Counted from the first letter of the stretch, positions 35,558-45,411 are shown. The stretch is DNA of 64,000 nucleotides from Melitaea cinxia (GCF_905220565.1 NC_059412.1:13984125-14048124); one strand, 5' to 3'. Made by a program: numbers and translations. The notes: generated by a model not told the origin, from the letters alone.

Positions 35558-36237
35558 GAGTTAAAACAAATAAATACAAAAAAAAGAGAAATACACACAA
35601 AGGGATCATATTACGGCATCCATTTACGTTATATCCTTTTGTTTTTCTACGTAATTACTATATAGGTAACATTTACGACCCAGGTCTTGCTAATTTTTAG
35701 AATCTAGGTATTATACGGTGTAGTGTTTGTATGTAATTATGCTAGAATACTGTTGAGCAACCTTTTTCGAATTAGAGCGCTTAATAGTTTTGTTAATGTA
35801 CTTGAGGTTTTAGCGAGTGTTTTTAGTCAAGTTTTTGTGTACCACTTATACGTTTCAGTGCATTATTTACTTTTGCTAAGTATTTGGATGGTGTAATATG
35901 TTTTATTCTAATGCTTGTTTTGTCTCGCGACTTGCCGTAGATTTTTATTCATTATCTACCTATACATCTATATCATGGATATAAAATTGAGGTGTCTGTC
36001 TGTGATTTCAAAATAACTGCGTGTTTTAAGTGCATGTAGATATGTACGGTCGGCCAAGAAAGTGGTGTACCACTTGCTGGTTTGATGCCGTGGTTGAATG
36101 CCGCTTGCAGATTCATAGGCGATAAAGATTAGTTTCGCTTGCAGATCGATCTGACGACTTCTATTGCCGTCTTTATCTGATTATTGATAACGATACTAAA
36201 ACACAAACAATGATTTTCTAATGTTTGTGGTTTTCTT
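35558..36237. other. Unrecognised AT-rich DNA
   Basis: At 35970-36010 there is a TCTATATCATGGATATAAAATTG start reminiscent of a Hel-e-like head, and AAGTGGTGTACCACTTG at 36060-36076 is a short palindromic stretch. No gene. Confidence 0.35.
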
Positions 36238-36260
36238 ATACAACTAGGTCGGCAAACAAG
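36238..36260 (-). repeat. Rep-A 3' terminus, cut off by the LINE
   Basis: Reversed, this is CTTGTTTGCCGACCTAGTTG, the last 20 or so bases of Rep-A. The continuation of the same family appears at about 41060-41410, beyond the LINE, so the LINE probably split one Rep-A copy. Confidence 0.6.
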
Positions 36261-36261
36261 T

Positions 36262-36303
36262 ATTTATTTATTTTTATTTATTTATTTTATTTATTTATTT
36301 ATT
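36262..36303. repeat. (TTTA)n 3' tail of the LINE
   Basis: TTTA/TTTTA repeats read (TAAA)n at the end of the minus-strand element. A tetranucleotide tail replaces poly-A, as in several non-LTR clades. Confidence 0.8.
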
Positions 36304-36633
36304 AATCAGTACGGATTTACCACTTACACTAATTAACATTTCAAATAAGTCACATTAATTAACATTCACACAAAAAAAAAAAAAAAAAAAAATAACGTAC
36401 AATAACAAGTTAGATTAATAAATTGATCATAATAATAAGCATAAAAACAAACCAAAGAAAAAACAGAAAAAATAAAATAAATAATAATAGTAGAATTAAG
36501 ATTCAGTCAAAATTAAACAAGTAATAAAAAGCAATAAAAAGATAAATTCCATGTCAGTTTATGAAAAAAAAAAAAAAGTAAAATAATAATTCACATACAA
36601 TCTCATTCACTTATATTTTAAGACACACACAAA

Positions 36634-39510
36634 TCACGCATTCACTTCACAGTACCTCAGGCACTCCGACAAAATCATCTTCCATCCATCAGCAAATAGG
36701 TCACAGTGCGGATCAGCGTCCAGGAGAGCATTGAACGCGGTTAGTGACCGCGGAATGGGCGACCTCGAACGAGCCACTGTGCGACACATCGGAACAGCAA
36801 ACAACGAGTGCTTTCTGTTTCGAAGGTACTTGTTAGGCGCAAAAAGTCTACACAGCTCCTCGTGCAAATCTGGGGCATCAACCAAACCTCTCAATATTTT
36901 GCACATTATTGCCAATTGGTCTCTCAATCTTCTTACTTCTAAGGAATTATATCCCAGCATACCAAGAAGAAATTTTGTCGGGTACATGTTAGGGTAGTAC
37001 CCAAACATACGCTTGTAAAGATATCTTAGGAAGGCTTTTTGAACTTTTTCCAACATAAGCGCGTATTTAGTCTCATGTGGATTCCATACACAAGCACTCG
37101 CCTCAAGTTTGGCTCGGACCAAGGCTCCAAAAATTATTTTGATCACTGTCGTGTTTTTGAACTCCTTTGCATTCCGTAGAACAAAGCCAAGGCGTCGAAA
37201 TGACTCCTTAGCTACCGCAGTGATATGGTCATGAAATGTGAGCCTTGAGTCGAATGTCACACCCAAATCCTTCGACGTATCCGGTCTCGCTATGGTGTCC
37301 TTGTCAAGTTTATAATCAAATTTGACTGGGCGTCGCACTCGTGAGAAGGTCATAGCCGAACACTTCAAGGGGTTAAACTCCATCCTGTTGTCCACACTCC
37401 ATTGAAAAACTGAGTCAATGTCACGCTGAAGCAATAAACAGTCCTCCTCCGTTCTAATCTCCATGAAAAGCTTCAGATCATCAGCGTAAAGGAGGCATTT
37501 CGCATGTTTGATGACTGTGGGGATGTCGTTGATCATTAATATGAACAGAAGAGGACCGAGTATTGATCCTTGACTGACTCCGGAACGCGTGTGATAGGGC
37601 TGCGACTCGTAAATGCCGAGCCTGACATACTGCTGACGATCACGCAGGTAGTCAGCGATAAACTTGAGGAGTCCAGGTGTTAAGCCCACATCGCTTAGCT
37701 TCTCCAGCAGTACGTCATTATTTACTCTATCAAAAGCTCTCCGAAAGTCAAAATATAAGACATCCACTTGGCCTCCATGGTCAAGTGTCTTAGAAATATA
37801 GTCAACAATGGTTAACAGGTTGGTGTTGACTGATCGTCTCCTTCTAAATCCATGCTGCTCATTACATAGAAACGGTTCCACCTGCTTGTAAATCTTAGCG
37901 TGAAGAATATGTTCGAAAAGTTTCGCAACGGTTGATAGTATAGCTATCGGGCGATATTCTTCGACACTAGCTTTGTTGGAACTCTTTGGAATAGGTGCCA
38001 CTCTAGTCAGTTTCCACCGCGAGGGGTAATGCCCAGTTCTTAATGCGACATTGAATATATGGTATAGAGGTTCAGTCAGAAAATCCTTACCCTGTTTTAA
38101 GAACCATGGAGGAACACTATCAGGACCCACGGACGTACTTGATTTTAGAGCCCTGAGTCCCGATGCCACATCCTCAGGTGTGATTTCATTTATGCCAATG
38201 TACCTACCCGAGAACAGCTCATTCTGATTCATTATATTTGTCGTATCAAGTTTAGGCATTTCAGTTAAAAATACACTGGAGAAGAAGTGAGCAAATGCTT
38301 CAGCAGCTTCAACTCCACTCACAGTGTTGCCACTGTATTCAACCGTTGGCTCAAAACCACCCTTGGATCGCAGGCCCGAGATGTGACGCCAAAACCGGTG
38401 CGGGTTGCTTTTAATATTTTTCTCTATATTAGTTAAATACGAGTCATATGCGAATGAAATTCGTATCTTCAATTCCGCTCTTAAATCAGAAAAAGCCTGA
38501 TATGCATCATCCGATTTGCTACGTTTCCAGTTGCGGTGCAATTTTAGTTTCCGGTTTGTATCGCTAATTATGTCCCGAGTAAACCAAACAGGATATCGGC
38601 TGTTTTTGTTCAATTGGCGTCTTTTTTTCGGTATGCATACATCAAAGATATTGTATATTGTGTTATAAAAATATGTTGTACATAACTCCACACTCCTCAA
38701 TTTGACTAGGTCAGACCACGATACCATAGAAAGCATACCGAATATTGCATCAAGGTCTGCTCGCCTAAAGTTCCAGTCCCTGGTAGTTTCAATGTTTGTG
38801 GGCTCGATTCGATCCGTAGGACGATATGTTCTGATCTTAATAGTAATATCTAGGGGAGGGTGATAATCGTCAGGTGGTACTATTCCCTCTGTTGCCGTAA
38901 TATAAATCTCCCGCACATCCGTACTCTCCCGAACCAGAACCACATCTAACATTCCACCTCGCACATTCGTCACAACATTATTTTCAGTTAAGTTACAATA
39001 TGTCAAAAAGTAACAATAATAATTAACAATATTCAGTGAAGCACTATTTAAATTAAGGTCACCATAAATTAAAACAATACCTTTTAAACTATTAATAAAA
39101 CTTTCTACTTTAAAAAACCATGTCATATAATCGTCATCACTAGAAGTAGGTTTTATGTACACAACGCACACATGGACATTGCGGCCACGCCATGTAAAAC
39201 ACGCCCACAAATCCTCACCACTGTCCGTCTCAAGATCCTGTCGTCGCCGTAATTTAAGGGGGGCACGTGCGGCCAGCAGGACTCCTCCACATGGCGTGCG
39301 TCTGTCCCGTCGGATCACACTCCAACCTGCGGTTGTAAGTTCTGCATCCTCCACTGAGGTATCGAGGAATGTCTCTGTTGTGGCAACAAGGTCATATTCT
39401 GATAGTGACACAAGTCCATTACGCCACACGGGGAGCTTGGTTTTCAGCCCTCGCACATTCTGGTATAGAGCATGCAAGTCATCAGTTTTATGGGACTTTA
39501 CTTGAACCAC
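36634..39510 (-). CDS. LINE ORF2: endonuclease-reverse transcriptase
   Basis: This 958-codon frame encodes the enzyme that nicks target DNA and copies the element RNA onto it. The N-terminal APE-type endonuclease spans residues about 12-225: ALYQNVRGL (N18), TETF (E46), GDLN (D151, N153), MLDVVLV (D189) and DDYHP (D215, H217), so its catalytic set looks complete. The reverse transcriptase follows: YRPIAILSTVAKLFE, NEQHGFRR, FDFRRAFDRVN (near residue 590), SGVSQGSILGPLLF (near 640) and the active-site YADD (near 675). A carboxy-terminal region of about 200 residues ends at ECLRYCEVNA. The first in-frame codon given is GTG; no ATG lies between the upstream in-frame TGA and the endonuclease start. 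The frame overlaps the end of ORF1 by 23 bp, so it is probably made by reinitiation or frameshifting. Confidence 0.93.
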   Translation of the reverse strand: MVQVKSHKTDDLHALYQNVRGLKTKLPVWRNGLVSLSEYDLVATTETFLDTSVEDAELTTAGWSVIRRDRRTPCGGVLLAARAPLKLRRRQDLETDSGEDLWACFTWRGRNVHVCVVYIKPTSSDDDYMTWFFKVESFINSLKGIVLIYGDLNLNSASLNIVNYYCYFLTYCNLTENNVVTNVRGGMLDVVLVRESTDVREIYITATEGIVPPDDYHPPLDITIKIRTYRPTDRIEPTNIETTRDWNFRRADLDAIFGMLSMVSWSDLVKLRSVELCTTYFYNTIYNIFDVCIPKKRRQLNKNSRYPVWFTRDIISDTNRKLKLHRNWKRSKSDDAYQAFSDLRAELKIRISFAYDSYLTNIEKNIKSNPHRFWRHISGLRSKGGFEPTVEYSGNTVSGVEAAEAFAHFFSSVFLTEMPKLDTTNIMNQNELFSGRYIGINEITPEDVASGLRALKSSTSVGPDSVPPWFLKQGKDFLTEPLYHIFNVALRTGHYPSRWKLTRVAPIPKSSNKASVEEYRPIAILSTVAKLFEHILHAKIYKQVEPFLCNEQHGFRRRRSVNTNLLTIVDYISKTLDHGGQVDVLYFDFRRAFDRVNNDVLLEKLSDVGLTPGLLKFIADYLRDRQQYVRLGIYESQPYHTRSGVSQGSILGPLLFILMINDIPTVIKHAKCLLYADDLKLFMEIRTEEDCLLLQRDIDSVFQWSVDNRMEFNPLKCSAMTFSRVRRPVKFDYKLDKDTIARPDTSKDLGVTFDSRLTFHDHITAVAKESFRRLGFVLRNAKEFKNTTVIKIIFGALVRAKLEASACVWNPHETKYALMLEKVQKAFLRYLYKRMFGYYPNMYPTKFLLGMLGYNSLEVRRLRDQLAIMCKILRGLVDAPDLHEELCRLFAPNKYLRNRKHSLFAVPMCRTVARSRSPIPRSLTAFNALLDADPHCDLFADGWKMILSECLRYCEVNA

Positions 39511-40564
39511 GAAATGGCTGCTCGCTCGAAGGGGTCATCCTATTCACCGGCTTTCTAAAATTAATCCATGCTTTAATCCTAGCGTTGACAGGCCAGATAT
39601 CGATTGAAAAACATTTATCGTAGTAGGCAACTGGCACCCCTATCTTATAGGATTTGTAATTTCCTTTAGAATTAAGTTCCTCTACAGTACAGGATCCCGT
39701 AGGACATAACTGTTTCAGGTACTGAAAAACCTCGTCCTTGCCTGAGGCCATGTTCCACAAGTGTAGGTATTTGACTGGTTCTACGGCTTTTAGCGTTGTT
39801 ACCGCCGGTCCAGCCGTGCCACACAATGAAACAGGTCTATGGCTCTTCCGTTTTTTGACCTCAGTCCACTGCTGGTCCTTTCGAATCGTGATATCACTGG
39901 ACAATTCTTTTTCAGTGTCATTCCCAATTATTGAAGTTTTGGGGCTATTATTCAAAACTGCGCTAGCATCGGTGTGTTTAGAAGGTTGTTCACTTTTGTC
40001 TTGTAGGGCTCTATCGGCATAAGTTGGTTTTTGCATGATGCGTTGTTGCTTTTTAGGCGTGAACATTTTTGCAGAAGCAGAATATGGTTGGAGAACTCTA
40101 TTCTGGTATTCTTCGAGCTTAGCATTAAGTACTACTACTTGGGTGGCGTAATTGTCCAGTTTTGTTTCGTAGCCACTGATAAGGGATATCGCATTAACAA
40201 GTTGGTCTCTTAACATAGACATCTCAGCTTTCAAGGTACGTATCTCTAAAGCGAGCTCATTAGGTTCTTCAGCGAGCTCATTAGGTTTTTCATAACTTGG
40301 CTGCACTTCTTTGTTAGTCTTCTTTCTAAAAGTTACATTCGGGTCTCGGGTCTTTCTAGACACCCCAACCGGAGTAAGACTGTTATCACCCCCTATTTTA
40401 GCAGTGCAGCGGCATTCTGGACAAACCCAAAACTTTTTTTCATCATTTGATAGGTTCACAAAACCAGAACACAAAGTATGATATGCTTGACTACAGGATT
40501 CCAGGCTACAGAGCAAATAATCCTCTTTGCCCATTATAGCACTGTGGCAAGCGGAGCAATTCAT
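39488..40564 (-). CDS. LINE ORF1: PHD-finger, coiled-coil RNA-binding-type protein
   Basis: A 358-codon frame opens with a true ATG. Residues 3-51 form a complete PHD zinc finger: C3-C6, C19-C24, H29-C32, C48-C51 (C4HC3), ending WVCPEC. A predicted coiled coil spans about 96-157, with leucine heptads in LALEIRTLKAEMSMLRDQLV. A basic linker around 160-245 is followed by a carboxy-terminal domain with KYLHLWNM and WPVNARIKAW, a pattern seen in ORF1 of CR1/Jockey-type elements. The protein is expected to trimerise and bind element RNA; the PHD finger could read histone tails. A small in-frame duplication (NELAEEPNELA) marks the start of the coil. ORF1 and ORF2 belong to one transcript. Confidence 0.9.
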   Translation of the reverse strand: MNCSACHSAIMGKEDYLLCSLESCSQAYHTLCSGFVNLSNDEKKFWVCPECRCTAKIGGDNSLTPVGVSRKTRDPNVTFRKKTNKEVQPSYEKPNELAEEPNELALEIRTLKAEMSMLRDQLVNAISLISGYETKLDNYATQVVVLNAKLEEYQNRVLQPYSASAKMFTPKKQQRIMQKPTYADRALQDKSEQPSKHTDASAVLNNSPKTSIIGNDTEKELSSDITIRKDQQWTEVKKRKSHRPVSLCGTAGPAVTTLKAVEPVKYLHLWNMASGKDEVFQYLKQLCPTGSCTVEELNSKGNYKSYKIGVPVAYYDKCFSIDIWPVNARIKAWINFRKPVNRMTPSSEQPFRGSSKVP

Positions 40565-41039
40565 ATTGCCGTCAAGACAGTTCGTCGTTTGCCGTCAGAC
40601 AGTATTTAAATATTGACTTTGTAGATAAAGTTATTCGATCAGAGTATCCGAATTATTATAATGTCTGACGTAGTTGGAACACTTTAATATTGTTTTTGCG
40701 ACTTGCAACACTGTGCTGGTTATGTTGGCGAAAGTGCGCAAAATTTGTCAAATCAAACGTCAAACTAGCATCTATTTGACAACTAGTGACTACCAATCAG
40801 CTGATCATCTGAGATATAAGTGCGACGAATTAAATTCTTTGTTTACACGGGATAAATCAATTCAAATTCAATTCAAATTCAATTCAAATTAAATAACGGT
40901 ATTCAGATTGAACAATCGGGTGTGGATCAATGTGATTCGATGCAAATTAACGCTAATCTCGCACTCACTGTAATCGCAAACTGCAGTCCAGTGCTGCTGG
41001 AGGTTATGTTTTCTTGACTAATGAATGCTGCCGCTGTGT
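40565..41039 (-). promoter_or_regulatory. LINE 5' UTR, probable internal promoter
   Basis: This segment lies upstream of ORF1 and downstream of the candidate target duplication. It includes a short tandem repeat of AATTCAAATTC units at 40859-40891 and the paired motifs CTGACGGCAA and CTTGACGGCAA just upstream of the ORF1 ATG. Non-LTR elements carry their promoter inside the 5' UTR, but no specific initiator or downstream element could be placed. The plus-strand frames at 40674-40892 and after are chance. Confidence 0.5.
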
Positions 41040-41047
41040 AAGTATTT

Positions 41048-41410
41048 CTTTTTTCTAGTATATGGCTCATCTTATAGTAAGCGATTACCATTTCTTTTTG
41101 TTTGATATCCTGGACGCCCGGGTAAGCAGATCGTATGTCGGCTTCAGCACTTGGGGGTGCAATACCGACTAAACCTCTGCGGGAGCATAAGCTTATACAT
41201 GCCTGCAATACCAAAAGCATCGAAAACGCATTGCCGGCCCTACCCCCATTCCCCCAGGTCTGGTCACCTCACTCACCACAGGAACACAACACTGCTTGGG
41301 AGCAGTATTATTTAGCTGTGATCTTCTGTAAGGTCAAGGTACTTCCTCAGTGCTGCTCCAGATTTTGAGCAGGCTATTTCCTGCTGTGTTACCCTCCCTA
41401 CCTCAGTTAA
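41048..41410 (-). repeat. Rep-A copy, split by the LINE and carrying a foreign insert
   Basis: Family blocks resume at TATGGCTCATCTTATAGTAAG (about 41060), are broken by about 90 bp of unrelated sequence (about 41099-41186, TTCTTTTTGTTTGATATCC onward), and continue from GCTTATACATGCCTGCAATACC to the 5' end of the family at about 41410. The missing 3' terminus is the piece at 36238-36260. Confidence 0.65.
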
Positions 41411-41658
41411 TGATCTAAATCTATTATTTCAGGTACATAAACTCAGGCATCAAAATATTTTGGTCTGCAGTATTTAATGTAAGTGAACTTTATTCTAGAA
41501 TTATGGAAATTGTTGGAATTAAAATTGAAAAATTATTGGAATTTTATTAATTTTTTAAATAAATAAAATAAAAATTAATAAATATTTATTTATAAAATGA
41601 ATACTCATTGTTAATGTTGCTTGTTTATTTTATTTGTTTGGTATACAATAAAGTGTAA

Positions 41659-41693
<35 letters not shown>

Positions 41694-41764
41694 GGAACAT
41701 TAGCATTTATTGACGGCTTTGCTTTTTGACCATTTAACAAAATATTTCTAAAGTATTTTCTGTC
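41411..41764. other. AT-rich DNA with an (AAT)n microsatellite
   Basis: TACAATAAAGTGTAAAATAATAAT at 41640-41690 has the look of a LINE 3' end with a trinucleotide tail. No gene. Confidence 0.45.
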
Positions 41765-41769
41765 GGCTA

Positions 41770-41840
41770 ACCTAGTGTAGCGGTGCGAGATATAGTCGTA
41801 GCAGGCGATCGATGGTTCGATTCCCACTCGAAGATAACCG
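41770..41840 (+). repeat. tRNA-like SINE head fragment
   Basis: CCTAGTGTAGCGGTGCGAG resembles a degenerate A box and ATGGTTCGATTCCCACTCG contains a B box, with spacing right for a tRNA-derived promoter. No tRNA fold or SINE tail follows, so it is a head fragment of a third SINE type. Confidence 0.55.
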
Positions 41841-42439
41841 TTTATAAAAATGATTTGTTTCTAATATATTATATGCCCCGTCATGCGTATCACTTATATG
41901 TAATATAAAATACATATACAAGCCGGATATTACCTAAAATATAGCCACAAAGTAACCTTAGGAAAAGACGACCTTGCGTGTATGTTTCTTTCTTGTTTTC
42001 TCCATTCTACGTGATATCGGCAAAATCATCTGTGCTATCTTGATGCTGCCTATGGGGTGACATTAATTCTAATTAAAAAAAAAAAAACGAGTGTGCTCTC
42101 GACCACACGACTGAAGTAAAACTTACGAAACATAGCTCTCTCTCTTTCTATCTTCACTAACTTATATCTCCCTCTCAACTTCCGTTCGCCTCGCCCGAAC
42201 ACAAATCGTCTCTTGGGGAGTAAGCTGTTGAATTCGTAACGCTCTCGTCACGAATTCACTAGCTTATACCCTAAGTCAAGCGTATGTAAAGAAGTTTTAC
42301 TTCCATAATACAAGACATCCTATTATAAACAGTGTGATTTAAGTAATGTAAAAACCAAAATTTCCTTTTATTTGTTTTTTTTTTTGGTATTGGTTGAAAA
42401 ACTTAAAATGTAACTGTGGGTTTTATACAAAGAAATAAA
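41841..42439. repeat. Probable dispersed repeat region
   Basis: 42080-42305 contains CT-rich and GAATTCGTAACGCTCTCGTC/ACGAATTC stretches that I associate with lepidopteran repeats but cannot assign. ATTCGTGA/TCACGAAT half-sites form an inverted pair at 42231-42260. Confidence 0.35.
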
Positions 42440-42594
42440 TCTTATATATAAAATTCTCGTGTCACAATGTTAGTTACCATACTCCTCCGAAACGGCCGGA
42501 CCGATTTTAATAAAATTTGTGCATATCGGGTTTGACAATCGGCCAACATATATTTTTTCATATATGGCAAAACAAAGTTTGCGGGGTCAGCTAG
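42440..42594 (+). mobile_element. Hel-a short Helitron, complete
   Basis: A|TCTTATATATAAAATTCTCG ... GCAAAACAAAGTTTGC hairpin, then GGGGTCAG CTAG|T. It is 155 bp, with host A at 42439 and T at 42595. CTCCTCCGAAACGGCCGGACC and GTGCATATCGGG lie inside. Non-coding. Confidence 0.85.
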
Positions 42595-42922
42595 TAGTAG
42601 CTAGGAATGATATACAGTATATAAGTTCTAATTGACGTCTCTGACTTCTAACTTGTTCTCATGTAAATCGCAAACTCCTCGGAGTTTCAGGCGCCCCTGT
42701 AAATGTATTGTTTCAGGTTTTCAGCCTGAAATAGTATCTACTTAATTTAAATTTATCTCAGATTCGTTTGTGTAATTATGTACTAAGTTCTTGTGTTAGT
42801 AAATGATGGTATGTGTTTGTTATATAATTTATACATATAGGTACTACCTGACCTGGCGAACTGCGCCTATTAACCTATTTCAAGTTGGACAAAGATACAT
42901 ATTAAAATACATACATATTAAA
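42595..42922. other. Unrecognised DNA
   Basis: CTACCTGACCTGGCGAACTGC at 42845-42865 is a scrap of a Hel-b-like 3' end. Nothing else. Confidence 0.35.
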
Positions 42923-43326
42923 ATCAGTACACCCAGTAAAAAGTTATTGCAGATTTTCAAGAAGTTCCCTCGATTTCTCTAGGATCCCATCATCAGATCC
43001 TGGTTTCCTTATCATGGTACCAAACTAGGGATATCCCCTTTCCAACAAAAAAGAATTATCAAAATCGGTACATCCAGTAGAAAGTTATGTGGTATAATAC
43101 AACGTAGGTCGACGAAAAAAGCGTCAAGTAAAAACGCATTATTAGATATAGCTCAAAAAGTAGTTATTAGATCTCAAATAAATTTAAATGGGACCAATTG
43201 GCACACACCACCTTTCGATTAAAAGAAAATTTGTCGAAATCGCTCCACCCAGTCAAAAGTTCTGATGTAACATACATAAAAAAAAAAATACAGTCGAATC
43301 GTCCTCCTTTTTTGGAAGTCGGTTAA
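42923..43326 (-). repeat. Rep-C copy, minus strand
   Basis: In reverse it starts TTAACCGACTTCCAAAAAAGG and carries AGGAAACCAGGATCTGATG, GATGGGATCC and AAAGGGGATATCC blocks plus a CTACGTTGTATTATACC block. The hairpin 3' end is missing. Confidence 0.7.
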
Positions 43327-43350
43327 AAATATTATGACACGATATTTTTA

Positions 43351-43688
43351 TCATCATCATCATTACAGCCTATACAGTCCACTGCTGGACATAGGCCTCC
43401 ACAAGTTTACGCCAAAAATAACGTGAACTCATGTGTTTTGCCCATAGTCACCACGCTGGGCAGGCGGGTTGGTGACCGCAGGGCTGGCTTTGTCGCACCG
43501 AAGACGTTGCTGCCCGTTTTCGGTCTGTGTATTTTAAAGCCAGCAGTTGGATGGTTATCCCGCCACCAGTCGGCTTTTTAAGTTCCATGGTGGTAGTGGA
43601 ACTGTGTTATCCCTTAGTCGCCTCTTACGACACCCACGGGAAGAGAGGGGGTGGCTATATTCCTTAGTACCGTAGCCACACAGTACTA
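43351..43688 (-). repeat. Rep-B copy, full length
   Basis: The best-preserved copy. In minus orientation it runs from CTGTGTGGCTACGGTAC through GTCGTAAGAGGCGACTAAGG, GGCGGGATAACCATCCAAC, ACCAACCCGCCTGCCCAGCG and the RTE-shared end GAGGCCTATGTCCAGCAGTGG, with a (TGATGATGA) tail at 43351-43364. Confidence 0.85.
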
Positions 43689-43937
43689 TATATACGATAT
43701 TTTTATATATATAATGTATCTTTCATTAAGAGTAATTATACCTTAGCTCGATTTAAATTGGGCAATGGAAACATAATTTTCTTAGGATATGATGGATTTA
43801 CATAGGTCATAAAAAGCGATACTCGCGACTGAACTGACATCTGTATATCGGTCAGACCACATTGAAAGAGCGAGGCGGATTATGTTCCAATACGCTTTTA
43901 ATAGAAAATAACTCCTTTGACATTCATAAACTTACAG
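43689..43937. other. Unrecognised DNA
   Basis: No feature recognised. Confidence 0.3.
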
Positions 43938-44280
43938 CTGCATTGGCGCAACGGTCCCAGCACTGGTTTATGGCTGTTCCGCTGGCGGTTGCGGGTTCGA
44001 TCCCCGCACATGACAAACATTTGTATTGGCCGTACAGATGTTTGCCGTGGTCATACCGGGTGTTTGTGCAGTAATTGTGGGTCTGCCCACCGTGCCTCGG
44101 TGACCACGTTAAGCCGTCGGTCCAGGTTGTTATCATGTACACTTGATAGCGATCGTTACTCATAGTAGAGAAAATATCCGCCAACCTGCGTTGGAGCAGT
44201 GTGGTGGATTAAGCTCCAGTCCTTCTACTACATAGGGAAAAAAGCCTATGCCCAGCAGTAGGATATTACAGGCTGAAGCG
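43938..44280 (+). mobile_element. SINE-1, near complete
   Basis: A box ATTGGCGCAACGG and B box GGTTCGATCCC are present, as are the body and tail (GCCTATGCCCAGCAGTAGG, then GGCTGAAGCG). Substitutions relative to the 26.5-kb copy (for example the duplicated GGTCATACCGGG at 44048-44060) suggest moderate age. No clear target duplication. Confidence 0.85.
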
Positions 44281-44570
44281 AGCGAGCGATTATTAACTTA
44301 GGAGATCTTTCAAGTGCAATTCGAAAGAGCTCGAGGTGCAACAGTAATAGCAACTGGATATTCCGATTGTCTCGTAAAAAAATGTTTCGGAAATGTAGAT
44401 AGGTAGTAGGTAGTTAGTGGTTTTGGTTTCAGTATTCGTAATTAAGTTTTGTTTCTGAATACCCAGTGCATAATAATACCCTACTGGAACCCTACTAGAA
44501 GCATTTATTCATCGTTTACTTAATGGCCAGAATTCAATTTCTAGAATTCGCTCCCAGTAAAAATATCAGT

Positions 44571-44845
44571 TCATCTTCATCATCATCGTCACTTCAGCCT
44601 AACACAGTCCACTGCTGGACATAGACCTCCACAAGTTCGCACCAAAAACGGCGGGAACTCATGTGTTTTGCCCATAGTCACCACGCTGGGCAGGCGGGTT
44701 GGTGACCGCAGGGCTGGTTTTGTCACACCGAAGACGATGCTGACCGTCTTCGGCCTGTGTATTTCAAAGCCAGCAGTTTGATAGTTATCCCGCCATCGGT
44801 TGGCTTTTTAATTTTCAAGGTGGTAGTGGAACTGCGTTATCCCGA
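44571..44845 (-). repeat. Rep-B copy, lacking its 5' third
   Basis: In minus orientation it has the RTE-shared end and a (GATGATGATGAAGATGA) tail, joined to a 60-bp segment (44512-44577) that also occurs near 28375-28440. The 5' part of the family (GTCGTAAGAGGCG) is missing. Confidence 0.78.
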
Positions 44846-45411
44846 ATCGAAATATAGCTGTGGTAAAATTGCGGATATCACGATACATAAATAGTCTAAC
44901 AAATAAGTCATTGGCTTCCTTAGTTATCAAGACGATCCTTCCCTAAAAAGATTATAGTGATACTTCGATACTTAGCAGTGAATAATCCAGTTACAACAAA
45001 GATAATCGAACCGAAATTAATTGGATTATACCTCTACACACAAAGCTAAAATATTGCTTTTTTGAGGTTGTGTACAAAAAGGTTTTCCAATAGATCTCTA
45101 ATATCGCTAGACTTCTGTCAGTAAGGAAGGTATCTTCGTACTAATAGAATTCAAATTTATGGAATAAGAGTTACTGCAGGTAATCGCTGAAACGATAAAT
45201 CAAAGGCAATTCTAGATTTGAGAGGGATTCGAAATAAAAAGAACCGTTTTAGCTCTGTCTTAAAAATAACTAAAAAGTTTTAGTCAACTTAATTAAATGG
45301 CACGTAATTCTTAGTATGTGAATCCGACTCTGGATTTATCCTCTCAGCGCCGAATACTTAAACAACACAATATGAATATAAGAAACAAATATATTACAAG
45401 ATTTTTTTCAA
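44846..45411. other. Unrecognised AT-rich DNA
   Basis: No feature recognised. Confidence 0.35.

Larger units (their letters stand above)
36266..41039 (-). mobile_element. Apparently intact non-LTR retrotransposon, Jockey/CR1 group
   Basis: Reading from high to low coordinates: a 5' UTR of about 475 bp, ORF1 (39488-40564), ORF2 (36634-39510), a 3' UTR of about 330 bp with T-runs, and an (AAAT)n-type tail at 36262-36303. The 5' edge is inferred. A candidate 8-bp target duplication AAGTATTT occurs at 36258-36265 and 41040-41047, where a split Rep-A copy is also interrupted, giving about 4.8 kb. Both ORFs lack frameshifts and internal stops, and the catalytic motifs are present, so the element may still be active or very recently was. 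Confidence 0.85.

Noticed and set aside
39155..40213. Plus-strand open frames antisense to the LINE ORFs
   Set aside because: They are reverse-strand shadows of strongly coding minus-strand frames.
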